Below, in pieces: positions 48,465 to 59,786 of a stretch of 64,000 nt of DNA (its first letter is position 1; the number at the start of each line of letters is the position of its first letter). A program made the translations under genes and the position numbers. The notes under the pieces were generated by a model. That model was given only the letters and a program-made list of their open reading frames with translations, was not told where the DNA came from and searched no databases. Source of the stretch: Amoeboaphelidium protococcarum (lineage: Eukaryota; Aphelidiomycota; Aphelidea); NCBI GenBank assembly GCA_023515745.1, contig JALECJ010000258.1, forward strand, positions 62,001 to 126,000, given 5' to 3'.

Positions 48465-49178
48465 TCAATGCTTGGCCGAAATCTCGTACAAATATAGACT
48501 ATCACGCACCGCTTACTCGTAAACAGCATTCGATAATATCTATTTGACAGAGAACAGTTTCCTTAATTTAATGAAGAACTATTTATCAGCACGCCGTCGT
48601 TTCTTGTAGCTCATAATACATTTTGGTTTGGGTACATTGCTGTTATGATTGATCAGTTAGTTCAATGTGTTTAGAAGAGGCTCAAAGCAGGATTCCAAGT
48701 ACACGCAGTCTGATATTAGGATCAAATGGACATCCATAGCTTCATTCAAACTGATACTATCACCCCACGTCAGTTCTCTTGCAATTAATCGACAACTGTC
48801 AGAGTGTAATTAGAAATTATCATCAATGTTTTGTTACAGCAATGGGATCGCGCACGGAAGATCAGTGAGAATGACGCGCTCACACAACTCGGTATACAAT
48901 GAATACGCGTACATCCCAACAACACCAGTTCCACTACCCAGTTCTAGTATTCTTATAGGCTCTGATATGGAAGTTGTTTCTATATTCTCCAAATAGTAAC
49001 AAAGCAATAGAGCAGCTTCCCAAACTATTCCGGCACATCCAATTGACCTATCAGTGTATAAGGCAATCTTTTCATTGACTCTCCTGGCGACTTTTGTAAG
49101 CTCTAACGATGAAATACAATCCCACTAATTCTCTTCTTACCTCCCCTCTACAAGCTCAATTGAACCTATATCGTTCAT
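48465..49178 (-). CDS. Family-16 (METTL21/VCPKMT-type) methyltransferase
   Basis: A 237-residue protein, ATG at 49178 (MNDIGSIELVEG), TGA 48465-48467. The seven-strand fold is seen: SIGCAGIVWEAALLLCYYL, then motif I ILELGSGTGVVGMYAY, then VILTDLPCAIPLLQ, and the family DCVYLESCFEPLL in place of a catalytic DPPY. These enzymes methylate lysines of chaperones and elongation factors; the substrate here cannot be told. Confidence 0.82.
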
Positions 49179-49556
49179 CTTACTACTGATAAAAATCAAA
49201 TGATACGCCAAATAATAAACTAGTGTACAGTAGGTAAATTATATGAAGCACTGTTAGTAAGTAGCTATGGCGCGTTCCAAGTCTCTTCTCATCCGTCTGA
49301 CTTTAAAACTCCGCTATGCAGTTTCTTTCTCTTTCTTTCTCTCTTTCCCCAGTCAGCGCAGACGCCGTTTAAACGTTACTCTGCTTTTTGATATTCTAAA
49401 GCGTGTTTCTCTCTCTCTTGCTCGTTCTCTCGTGCTCGTTCTGCTCGTCCTTTCAACAATCGTTCATTCAGTTCTTCAACTTTGCTGTTCAGTACAACTA
49501 TATCTACATATATTTAGTATAATACATCGAGTAGCTATTATATTTAAGAACGGAAA
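49179..49556. promoter_or_regulatory. Divergent promoter, methyltransferase and RPN9
   Basis: No gene is seen. Features include ATGGCGCGTTCC at 49267, TTTAAACG near 49368, GCGTGTTTCTCTCTCTC near 49400 and long CT-rich runs (49320-49440). The CT runs are the mirror of GA tracts at other starts, and GTTTC is present without a full CGTTTC. Confidence 0.35.
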
Positions 49557-50777
49557 ATGGAAGAAGTTAAATAACTGTATTAGCGCAAGTTGTACCATCA
49601 GTTCACTGTCAAGTTGTTGGAGTTTATCAAGTAGAGAGGTGGCGCTAGTGTCGGATAGGATGTGGTTGCAGTCTTTGAACAGATGGTTCAGCCTGCATAC
49701 ACTCAAATGAACAAGGTATCATACGCCCAGATTTCTGTCGCTGTATCCAAGTTCTATGCTCAGTCTGATTCCACAAAAGCCATAACTTTTCTAACTCAAG
49801 TTGCAGAGAAGTTGTACACTGTTGGTGAAGTGGAACAGGCCAAGACTTAGCAAGATGATTAGATGCAATTGGATTCTGGCGACAATAAGCAAGTGAGCCA
49901 TGATCCTACAGAGAGCTGTATTGAAGGTTTTATTTTGGTGAGTATGCAGAAGGCTTAATTTTAGTTGATGTAGAACCAGTTGGCGGAGTGCAAGTCTTCT
50001 ATGGAAACGTGTGCTTCTTTACTTGAGAAACTGCCCGTGGTTGAGGCTTTTATCAATGAAGCCTTTTATAGAGTGTCTGCTGATTACTACAAGAGCAAGG
50101 CTGACTACGGATTGTATTATAAGAATGCCCTACTATACCTGGCCAGTGTCAATCTGAATGAACTGCCCGATGCTGACAAGGCTTCTCGTGCTTTCGACCT
50201 CTCTATAGCAGCTCTATTATCCGAAGATATCTACAACTTTGGTGAATTGCTTCTGCATCCTATTCTTGGCTATCTGAAGAGTCCGCAATCTGCCAAGAGC
50301 ACTCCGTCCAATACTTCGACTAATGAGTGGCTATTCAACTTGCTTCATGTGTTCAATCGTGGCGATATCAAGTAGTTTGATGAGTTGAGCAAGTAGACTG
50401 GCAATTTCTCTTCAGTTGTCGGTCTGAAAGATTTGCTAGGTATCAATATCGTTGCTTTGAGGCAGAAACTGTGTCTGATGAGTCTTGTAGAAGTTGTGTT
50501 CAAGTCTGGCGGTGTCCAAATGGGTGTCAAGGGTAAAGTGTTGCCGTTCGATGTGATTGCCTCAGAGACCAAGTTGCCGATGAATGAGATTGAGCATCTG
50601 ATTATGCGCGCGCTCTCACTCCAAATCTTGAAGGGAAGAATTGATCAGGTCAGTGGCGTGTTGATGGTGGAGTCTGTGCAGAACCGCGTATTGGACATGT
50701 CTCAGATTGAGAATCTCAAGAAGCAGATTGATTAATGGAGTTCTCGCGTTGTGACTCTTGTCTCTGAAGTTTAGTGA
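49557..50777 (+). CDS. RPN9: 26S proteasome lid subunit Rpn9
   Basis: A 406-residue protein, ATG at 49557 (MEEVKQLYQRKLYHQF), TGA 50775-50777. Family marks: KADYGLYYKNALLYLA, LAASRAFDLSIAAL-like DLSIAALLSEDIYNFGELL, LHPILGYL and the LHVFNRGDIKQF block. The PCI domain occupies the C-terminal third (LGINIVALRQKLCLMSLVE, then LPMNEIEHLIMRALSLQIL). It packs within the proteasome lid. UAR codons are frequent in the helical solenoid. Confidence 0.92.
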
Positions 50778-51111
50778 TTTAATACCACTGTATGATACGG
50801 TGAAAATAGGTGCATATTGCACTTTTTCTCAATTGTTAGTACTTCTTTTTTTATTTTTTTTAATTATCATTATTTCATTAAAAACATCATAATGTATTGA
50901 AGTAAATTTCGATTTAAAGCAGCTGATAGATAGTGCAGGCCCCTTACAAGCAAGCACTTAAAAAGTCATGAGCCTTCTTTATTGATCCCCGCGTTTGTTG
51001 ATTTTCTTCTCGTCGATCATCAAAAGGCTTAATCTTGATCAAAGACTATTTCTCTCTGTATTATTGCTGAATCGTTTTAATATCACTTTAAAAAGTCGCA
51101 AAATTTTTAGT
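50778..51111. other. Intergenic region, RPN9 to LITAF copy 2
   Basis: An AT-rich spacer with a T run at 50847-50861. No gene or clear element was seen, apart from CCCCGCGTTTG near 50988. Confidence 0.35.
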
Positions 51112-51660
51112 ATGAGTGGATAATATCCTGGTGCTGGTTCTAAAGGCGATACAAACAGCCACAATCCACCTCAGTATTCAGAGATTGACGCTAGTAGTCA
51201 GATATCATCAAATTAACAAGTAGTGACGAGGCCTTAAACTAATCCTAGTGGTTATGGCTAGTAATATCCTTAGTAGTAATGGTCTCAAAATTAATAAAAT
51301 TACCCATCTGCGCCATAATAAGGCGGATATTAGGCACCAGTTCCACCTGGCAGTTAGTATTATAATACTTCTCCGGTATAGTAGCCACAGTATCAACAGT
51401 AATAATAATAATAGACAGTCCTTCAGGCTGTAGAACTGACTCCTAATCCGCAAGCTCTATTCTGTCCATACTGTAAGCAAGTTGTGGTATCTAATGTGCG
51501 CACAGAAAGCGGTGCTCTGACGTGGCTCTCCTGTGCCGGGCTCACCATAATCGGCTGTATTCCGTGTTGTCTCATTCCATTCTGCGTGCAATCTTGCCTA
51601 AACTCGGAACACTTATGCCCTCGCTGTGGCTTAAGCATTGGCTATTTCAGAAGATTATGA
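51112..51660 (+). CDS. LITAF-domain membrane protein, copy 2
   Basis: A 182-residue protein, ATG at 51112 (MSGQYPGAGSKGDTN), TGA 51658-51660. The N-terminal 110 residues are Gln/Pro/Tyr/Asn-rich with a PPQYSE motif of the PPxY kind. The LITAF domain follows: ALFCPYCKQVV, the hydrophobic WLSCAGLTIIGCIPCC, and HLCPRCGLSIGYF. It shares its whole layout with the gene at 45803-46402, about 5 kb away, so the two are probably paralogues. PPxY motifs in this family recruit Nedd4-type ubiquitin ligases. Confidence 0.88.
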
Positions 51661-51774
51661 TTAACAATATATGGTCAATGGCTTTACGATATGAGTTTGT
51701 TATAATGAATCAACAAGATAATATTTGCAGATTATAGAGATTTCACAGATAGAGATTATTAGTAGTGTAATCAT

Positions 51775-52470
51775 TCATTCTTCGAGTAGTAGAAAATGCT
51801 ATCGGTAATATCTCAACTCTTCAATACTTTCTAGAATGTCATCAATGGCGCGATGAGTGTTGCGCTTCTTGGGAGCTTGCTTGAACACGCGCTCATTCCA
51901 CATTCGACACAGTTCCTTCACCGCTGAAACGTCAATCATTCGATAGTGCAGCATCTCGTCCACCCGAGGAAAGAACCGTTTCAGAAACACTCGATCGGCA
52001 TGGATAGAGTTGCCACATAGCAGTGGTCTGGTGTTTCTCGCGTGACTATCACTGTTGTTATTATCGCCAGAAGCATCTTGTTGACGCGGGAAAAACTTTT
52101 GCAGAAAGCTTTCGAGCAACCATCCCGCGCTTTAAAGGTCGACGGTGGACCGGTTGATCGCATCAATAAGACCACTCTACGAGTGCGTTCTTCTGCACCA
52201 ATCAGTATATTTCCCTTAGCTATCTACATCTAATGGCATCAATTTATCCATTAGAGCAGTTTCATAGTTGATGACCAGATGAAAATAGTGATAATCTCCC
52301 TCCGCGTCGTACTTGATGTCCATTCGATCAAACACGTCTCGGGATTCATTAGGCATTGGTAGTGGCTTAAGCTGTTCATCAGTAACCAACACACAAACTT
52401 CAAGCACCTGATCCACATCAATAGTCAAACCAGTTATTTCCATGTCCATCCAAACTAACATTTTTGCCAT
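51775..52470 (-). CDS. REX2: Oligoribonuclease (Rex2/REXO2-like)
   Basis: Two exons, 52470-52228 and 52176-51775, with a 51-nt intron (GTAGAT...TCGTAG) joining LMPLD to SGLIDAINRSTVDL. The product has 214 residues. DEDDh active-site residues: WMDMEITGL (D9, E11), NSIHADRVFL and HRAIDDI with the final Asp. LHYRMIDVSAVKELC is the conserved core. The enzyme degrades 2-5 nt RNA, often in mitochondria; no clear targeting peptide is seen. An insert rich in Asp/Asn (ASGDNNNSDSHA) lies before LCGNSIH. Its start is 66 bases from the divergent SF3B4 gene. Confidence 0.9.
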
Positions 52471-52536
52471 ATTTTTATTTAATCAGATTATAATTGTTCA
52501 GTCTCTTTCTTCAAAGAATAAATACGCTATTTTAGA

Positions 52537-53259
52537 ATGGAAAAATAGTAAACAGCCAAGAATTAGGAAGCAACAGTGTATGTTGGTAATTTGGATGAAC
52601 GCGTTAATGATGCTATTCTATGGGAACTCTTTCTGCAGGTGGCCCCAGTGAAAAAGGTGTATATGCCCAAAGATCGACTGGCTGCGAATCATTAAGGCTT
52701 TGGATTCGTGGAATTTTATCAGGAGCGGGATGCTGAATACGCTGTTAAGATTATGAATCTGGTCAGAGTTTGGGGTAAGCCGATTAGAGTGAATAAAGCG
52801 ACATCGGATAAGAAGAATCTGGATGTGGGTGCTAATCTGTTTGTGGGCAATCTGTCGCATGAGGTAGACGAATCAGTGCTATATGACACATTCAGCAGCT
52901 TTGGAAAGATCATTCACGCGCCTAAAATCGGCCGGGATGAGGCGGGCAATCATAAGGGATTTGGATTCGTTAGTTTTGATAGTTTCGAGTCCAGTGATAT
53001 GGCTATTGCTGCTCTCAATGGGCAGTGGCTCAACAACCGTCAAATTACCGTGTCATACGCGTTCAAGAAAGACGGTCGTGGAGAACGACACGGCACGGCT
53101 GCAGAGAGACTGCTGGCGGCATAGTAGAAGAAATCGTCTGCAGAGAGAGCCTAAGCCGCAAAGAATCTCCTGCCATCAATGCCTGTATTAGCATCAAATC
53201 CTTAAACTTCCCTTTAATAACCGCAACTTGTTCAGAGACCTGTATAATAATAATAATGA
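52537..53259 (+). CDS. SF3B4: Splicing factor 3B subunit 4 (Hsh49)
   Basis: A 240-residue protein, ATG at 52537 ([20 protein letters not shown]), TGA 53257-53259. RRM1 (about 12-88) and RRM2 (about 98-175) are complete, with IRVNKA and [11 protein letters not shown] between them and [26 protein letters not shown] after. It sits in the U2 snRNP and binds pre-mRNA near the branch site. Two UAR codons fall at sites that are Gln in human SF3B4: NHQGFGFVEF (TAA) and ERLLAAQ (TAG). The Pro-rich tail of animal SF3B4 is absent, as in yeast Hsh49. Confidence 0.95.
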
Positions 53260-53333
53260 AAATGAAGCTGAAAGTTTGTAATAGCAAAAAATGATGTTGT
53301 CAGTATACTGTAGATCACACACTTTTAAGAGAT

Positions 53334-56300
53334 TCAATCTTGCACTTCATAAACTTCATCAATGACACTTTCTTCAGCAGCTATTTACGATACTGTTGAT
53401 AATTCATCACCGTTTTCTACTTTCTGAGATGGCACATGATCAGGATGTAGGATGTAGCACTTAACATCCATTGGCATCTTCCCTTCGACATTCAGCTTCA
53501 CGCGAATTCTGTCCAAAATCTTCAAAGTCTAAACGAGTCCCGACTCCACTTGGCTATCTATAACCGTTAAAACACCGTCAGATGATTTTTCAACTTTAAA
53601 TTTCTTCACATCATAGCGTTTACTGTAAGGAGGAAGATTCTTATACAACTTTGGCCATGTAAGTTCAATCTCAGTCTGCGCAGTGTTAACACGACTCTAT
53701 ACCACGCCAAAGTCTTCAATATACACCTTCCGGTTGAAAGCGTATTTAGGAATAAAGACATCAATACTATGGTCGCCAATATCCATCACCACGGCATCTT
53801 CAATGACAATGCCAATCTTGTCACACAAATTCTTCAAATACACACATAGGTACAGTTTAAGTGAATCATCCTGAGACTCTCTAGCATCTTCCTTTTTAAC
53901 ATTACAACGCTTGGCCGCTTGCTCAACTTAAGTAGGAGAGATTGGAGGTTTCTACGCGTCATTTATGGCAGCCATCAACTGACGATGTACCACCACATCG
54001 GCATATCTTCTAATAGGCGATGTAAAATGAGTGTACAAGTCACAGCTTAGAGCATAGTGGCGCCATCGCTCTCTGTTATCTGCAAACTACCCAGTGGAAA
54101 AATAGACAGCTCTCTGCATTGGCTTGATAGCAAGCAGTTGAAATATAGCTCTCTTCTCTGGATCTGAGATACCTTAAATCGACTTTTGCAAATCTCCAGC
54201 GGAGGAAGCCGTGATACTTACCTACATCTTATCCGCAAACTTCATAAACTCTTTCATTGTACGTCCGTTGGGTGGTGGATGACAACGCAGCAGGGACGCA
54301 TTGGGATAAGTCTCACTAATCTTCTGTGCAACACTCATGTTAGCCAACAGCATGAATTCTTCAATCAGCCGATTACTATCTTTCAACTGATAAACATGAC
54401 AGTCAACAGGATTCTTATCTTGATCCAGCCTGAAGGTCAACTTTGGCTAATTGATAGTAAGAGCACCGCGATCGAAGCGACGCTTCCTTAGAATGAGAGA
54501 CAACTTGTGAAAGATCTTCACGTCATTCATGATAGCATGCTGCATCTACTCACCACCTTCTACAGGATAACTCAGAGTCGCATCCGCCCAGCTTTGACCA
54601 TCAATGATATTCTATGCCTTTTCATAACTCAACTTGGCACAAGATTTAATGATAGATTTTCCAAACCAAGTATCCACAATCTAGGCATCTTGGCTCATTG
54701 TCCACATCACTGAAAACGTGAGCCGTTCCACATGAGGATTGAGACTGCATAAATCTTCACACAACACTGAGGGAAGCATAGGATAAGCACGGTCTACCAT
54801 GTACGTTGTCGTGGCACGATTTAAAGCTTCTCTATCCAACTCAGAATCTGGCTAAATGAAATGACTAACATCGGCAATATGGACACCAACCAGCAGATTA
54901 CCATCAGGTAGGGTCTCACACGATACGGCATCATCCAAGTCTTTAGCAGTCTCCGGATCAATGGTGAAAACTCGCTTCAACCTCAAATCCCTACGTCCCT
55001 GTATCTCTTCCTCAGGTATAACAAAAGGCAGAGAGGGAAGACACTTCAACACTTCTGAACTAAAATCTCTGACATTGATGTTATGATTTTCTAATATTGC
55101 AGTCGATTCGGCCTTGACTTCACCCAAATGCCCAATGAACTTTACAAATTCAGCAAGTGGAGATGTACTAGACTCTTTCCATTGCACAAGCCTCACAACA
55201 CACAGCTAATCCTTATAATTCTCCCTATTCGTAAAATAGTCTTAAGGAATCTTTTCAGTTTTAACTGTAAACAGAGGACAATTATTGTCACTAGGCTTGA
55301 ATCTAACAAATTACTAACTACCGCTCACTTTCCTTTTCTAAGACTCTTTTTACTTGGCATTATTACTTTTACCATCTTTCGTGTCCACAGCGGTCTTACC
55401 ATTCGGCTTCTACCCTTTTTCTTCTATCAACTCGTCATCAGATTACAAATCCTCCCAATCTCCGACATCGTCATCATCATCTTCATCCACTGCAGAAGAT
55501 TCTTCATTAATGCTCTCGTCTACACCTTCAATAGTCGCGGTGGCAGAATAAGGCAAATTCTGTTAAGGAGAAGAAGAAGACTATTCACCAGCATCATCCT
55601 GCAAGATAATACCAGAAAATAAAAAACCAGGTCTTTGGGAAATAATACCAACCACTCTACCAACTCTAACAAGGCCAGAATCAGCATCATCATCCAAACT
55701 AATATCATCCAACTCAAGATCAATGTCAACTTCATCCTACTATGCCCCACCATTAGCTTCAGGTGCCACTCTATGATCCACGTTAGTATCACGGACAACT
55801 GTAGGAGAATCATCAGATTGAGGAAACGGATTAAATTACCTCTAAGTATCATCCACTTCAGACTTTTGGCCACTAGCAGCAACATTAACTTTTGGCTTTG
55901 AGTTAACAACAAAGAACTAAGAAGCATTGCGTACCTTTTTCAACTCTGCTCTCTCAACTTCACCCAGAAACTCAATGGCAACAGTATCACCGTTGAATGC
56001 ACGATTCCTGTCCAACATACCTTGCACCAAAAAGTCTTACTCATAGCCGTCCACAGTCACATAGGCATTGTACCTATTGCGCTTGTTAATTCTGATAATA
56101 CCAAACTGCAATTTGTTCAAATTCTTCAGCTGTTTACACTCTTTGATACTCAAATGATCTGCATAGATTTAACGTCTGCTCTTACTCTTAGACTTGGCCT
56201 GCTGTTTAGTATCTCCGGTCTACCGAGAGTTCTTGGACGCTTAAGCACTTCTGTCATTCTTGCCATTGGACTTGGTATTGCTTATACTATCTCCGCCACT

Positions 56301-56645
56301 TTAATTGGCTTTCACACTACTATTACTACTTTTCATTCTACTTGATTCTACTTGATTTACATCATTATCACTCTTTTTTAAGCCAGGCAAATGCTTCAAG
56401 ACTTCTCTAACCCACGGATATTCATCAACCGGAACCAGCGTGGAAGTACTCTATTATGTGCTAATCTAGCCATTACCACTACCAACACCTGCTTTTTTAT
56501 TCTAATACTATTATTATTACTTCTTATTCCTACTACTATTAGAATTCTAAGAACGATTATGCGAATGAGAGACTCCATTCTAAGGGGGAGGAACTTTACT
56601 ATAATCCTTCTACCCACTGCCAACACCATTTCCAGACTAAGACAT
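53334..56645 (-). CDS. Dis3L2-type 3'-5' exoribonuclease
   Basis: An 1103-residue intronless protein, ATG at 56645, TGA 53334-53336. The first 150 residues are Ser/Asn/Gln-rich. Cold-shock domains begin about 175 ([25 protein letters not shown]). An acidic insert ([11 protein letters not shown]) precedes the second. The RNB domain has its metal-binding cluster intact at 563-573 ([11 protein letters not shown]), so it should be an active nuclease. Its absence of a PIN domain separates it from Dis3/Rrp44, and the intact cluster separates it from yeast Ssd1. It would degrade uridylated RNAs. Its stop is 75 bases from that of SF3B4. Confidence 0.88.
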
Positions 56646-57008
56646 ACCACGCCTCCAAGTACCCTGATCCGATTCCAACTATAAAGTCATCTATGATAAA
56701 GACTATAATATTCCAATATAGAGCTTCCAATAATGAAATAGAAACAAAGAAGATGACGATTCGTCTGCCATCGGGAAAGTAGAACGCGAGAACTCGTTTC
56801 ACTCTGGGCGATCTCTAAACGCGTAACTTTCAACAAAGATCAGAGCTAAGAGCAGGATGTACATTTAGAAAAGACAAGTAAAAGATGAATCGCACCTGAG
56901 TCTTTATCCATTGAGTTTATTTATATTTATTTTTGTATGAATATAAGTGTATATATATATAGGTATCTTCTAAGATGATATAGTAATTCAGCCACCCGCA
57001 CCACCTTC
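56646..57008. promoter_or_regulatory. Region upstream of the Dis3L2-type gene
   Basis: No gene is seen. Near 56782-56823: GAACGCGAGAACTCGTTTCACTC minus its ends, then CTCTAAACGCGTAAC. This is the CGTTTC plus CGCG pattern again. A (TA)n stretch lies at about 56950-56962. Confidence 0.42.
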
Positions 57009-59375
57009 TCACACCTGATCATCATTACCACGAATTCTCTGCTTCTCAAAGAAAGGCATCTCCAGAATGTCCATGATGTGCTAGTCAGTAGACTTACAGT
57101 TTGGACATGGATCGCTGAAGCAGGAATTGTAGACAAGGGTGTTGAATCCCTTCTTTATCTCGTTGAGGTCTTTGTCGCCATCTTCTCGGTAGTGAAAGAC
57201 AAAGTTCAGTATCAATAGATCCATGTCGTTGGCCATGTACAGTTTCAATCTCTTGTACCACAGCGGCCACTTGTCAGGATGGGTTCCCACCTCCTGAGTC
57301 TTGACAAAATGACTCTTGATTGCACTGATTGTATCATGCAACTACTGCTACATCTCCGGCGTCATGTACTCGATTCCAACCATCATCACAAGCACATTAT
57401 AGTAATCTCTAAGCCGTTTAAACCATGACTGCTCACCAGTGGGTACTTTTGAGTTTTCAGTCAGCTTTTCAAAATTGGTCATCACCTGATCAAAGTTGCT
57501 ATCACGCAACATGGACATGCCCAGGTAGCGAAGATCGGACAAAGCGTGCACATTATCCTTCTTGAAGAATTTACCAATGCGCTCTGTGTGCGTCTGAGAA
57601 GGTGAAAACTTCTACTAGCGAACAATAGATGACCTGCCAAAGTCGATTATAATAGGCTCGTAGAATCGCGACTTCCAAGGATGGACTAAAAATTTCTTAC
57701 TAATGCGCTATTGCAAGTTTACATTAGGGGCGGAATAAGAGTTACTACTACCAGCAGCGCCGGAACCACCAGCACTGCCACTACTACCACCGCGCGAACT
57801 GCTACTACCACTCTACAGTAATTTTCTAGCGAACTTGCTTAAAAAAGGCTGCGTGTTAACATTAGACACTTCGTTATCAGAATTCATAAATGAAGTAATT
57901 CTTTTCTAACTGCTTTTTTTACCATCTTCTTTAGGCACGAACACGGGCTCTTCTTCAACTTCGAAAGCTTCTTACTACGGTAGTGGATTATGAACACCTT
58001 CAAACGCTCTTCCATGCACATCCTACCTACCGCGTCCAATATTGACGCGAAGACTCTCCATCATTCCAGTCATACCGCCAAGATCCTCACTGTAATCAAA
58101 ATTAAGTATCAATGAAGTCAACTTCTACTAATCCGCGTCTGACGTAACCAACATGATATTAAACGACGTCATATCACCATGCAGAAATTACAGCTTGTTA
58201 GACGCGTAAAATAGCGAACTCAGCACCTACAATAATACAGCAGCAGGCATGTCAAGGAAATGGTATCTAAGCCACCTATCCGCCGAAATTGAGAACTCTT
58301 CAAGCGATCTCATCTCCAAATCGCCCATACGATTCAAGTATGATTACAATAGGAGGCCATTTGAATTCGGGCTCAACTGCTCGGTAACAATAAAAAGCTT
58401 AGCGGGATGAGAATTTTTAAAATTACTGACATCCTGTTGGAACTTCTTGATTTGCTCTACCACTTTCTTATAATCAATATCCTTCTAATCATCAATACTC
58501 TACTTGATTAAGGACTCCATCTGCTCCTAGAATATTTTCAAAAATACTCCAACAACATTATTAATGCCGAAAACAAAATCCAACGTCTTCACGAAGCCAA
58601 CATATCGCACGCTCACGCTTTTACCATCAGCAGAAGGCATTGTGTACAACTTCTAGTTATCCACTAGATCATTTATGTGAAAGCCAATCGACACCTCATC
58701 CAAACCATTACTGTACTTTGACGGCTCTTTACCAATCTTCACCTTTTCTGAATTCGGATAAGTCTGCACCTTGATCACTGCGAGCTTTCCGTCCACATGG
58801 TGCCAAGTGCCGCTATGATACTTGCGCAAGATCTTTCCATCATTATCATAATCGAACCCGATATTACCTTAAACTTCGGACACCACGCGGACATTCTTCA
58901 TTATAAAACACGTCTTTCGGACGCTGAGAGCCTTCAAGACATTCTTCTACAAATGTACGAGATCTTACATTATAATAGGATAAGGATCGTAAGCGGAGAA
59001 AAGAGCGGTAGCAATGGTCTAAGTGGCCACAGGAAACTAATTATACATAGACGGACTAGAGGAGTCGTGAATTCTCTGCATCAAATCTATCCATAATTAC
59101 TCATACTAATACGCGTCGCGCGGGTCAAATCCATTATCAATCAGATCACGCAGGTCAATCGAATCGCTATCACCGCCATACAAATTTCTAAAGACTTATG
59201 TTCCAGTAGGACAGAAGGTGAATCGAGAGAAGGCGCTAGTAGGTGTGAACAGTAATTAGTGCGCGTTAGAGCGGACATTATCAGGCCTCACTCCGCATTA
59301 AAGAGTCTCCTATCTTCCGTTTATATTTGCCTTGTACTAATAAGCATCTTAGGGAGGACGTCTAGCAAAAAACAT
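57009..59375 (-). CDS. Large divergent protein kinase-like protein
   Basis: A 788-residue intronless protein, ATG at 59375 (MFFARRPPQDAYQ), TGA 57009-57011. Residues 1-150 are a unique region. A kinase-like part follows: KVGYVGFVKTLDFVFG-like strands, FIVTEQLSPNSNG (hinge), and a catalytic loop LQFLHGDMTSFNIMLV (HGD at 399-401). A standard-position metal-binding motif is unclear (LILNFDYSEDL). A canonical DFG appears only at 578 (IIIDFGRSS), after an insert of about 150 residues that holds a Ser/Gly linker (SSSSRGGSSGSAGGSG). The C-terminal 200 residues are helical and end in a CPNC pair. HGD...N with a late IIDFGRS recalls kinases of large DNA viruses, but that link is only by pattern. Its function is unknown. 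Confidence 0.7.
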
Positions 59376-59423
59376 CGCTTGAAGATGCGGTGCACAAAAT
59401 AGTGTTAAAAACAATGTAAACTG

Positions 59424-59786
59424 ATGCACCATCGCGCTTTCTATGATGTGGTATCAATAAGCTCTTTTAAGCAGAGCAGTGTTTACTACCTATTGACGGT
59501 GAAGGAATTGAGGATCAATCAAAATTCCTCAAATACCACCGCGAAATCAGGGGAGTTACTCGTTGTTCGGTTCGCGCTCATTTACACACAATTGTGGGTA
59601 CCCCGTAAGTTCAATTACTACTGTTGTACTACAAGGTGGAGTGAGGGGTTTGAATCGGAATTTAAAATTCTAATAAATGACGTAGCGCTTTTTGAACAAA
59701 AAATATCACTGCGATAGTGTATACTTTAATTTCAATATCATTGTTAACATGCGTTTGTTATTATGAAATCTCGCGGATCACCTTGA
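59424..59786 (+). CDS. Possible small gene, frame broken
   Basis: Not recognised. An ATG at 59424 opens a short frame (MHHRAFYDV). From about 59489 another frame is coding-like (CLLPIDGEGIEDQSKFL, HREIRGVTRCSV) up to GGTACCCC at 59606. A GTAAGT donor follows, and a TACTACAAG acceptor 31 nt later returns to the first frame (WSEGFESEFKILINDVALF). The last 50 bases would overlap the convergent esterase gene. Introns of about 30 nt would be needed, shorter than the well-supported ones, so this could be chance. Confidence 0.25.

Noticed and set aside
49267-49710. A 147-codon plus-strand frame starting MARSKSLLIRLTLK
   Set aside because: It lies over the CT-rich upstream region of RPN9 and is out of frame with RPN9; its composition reflects pyrimidine runs, not protein constraint.
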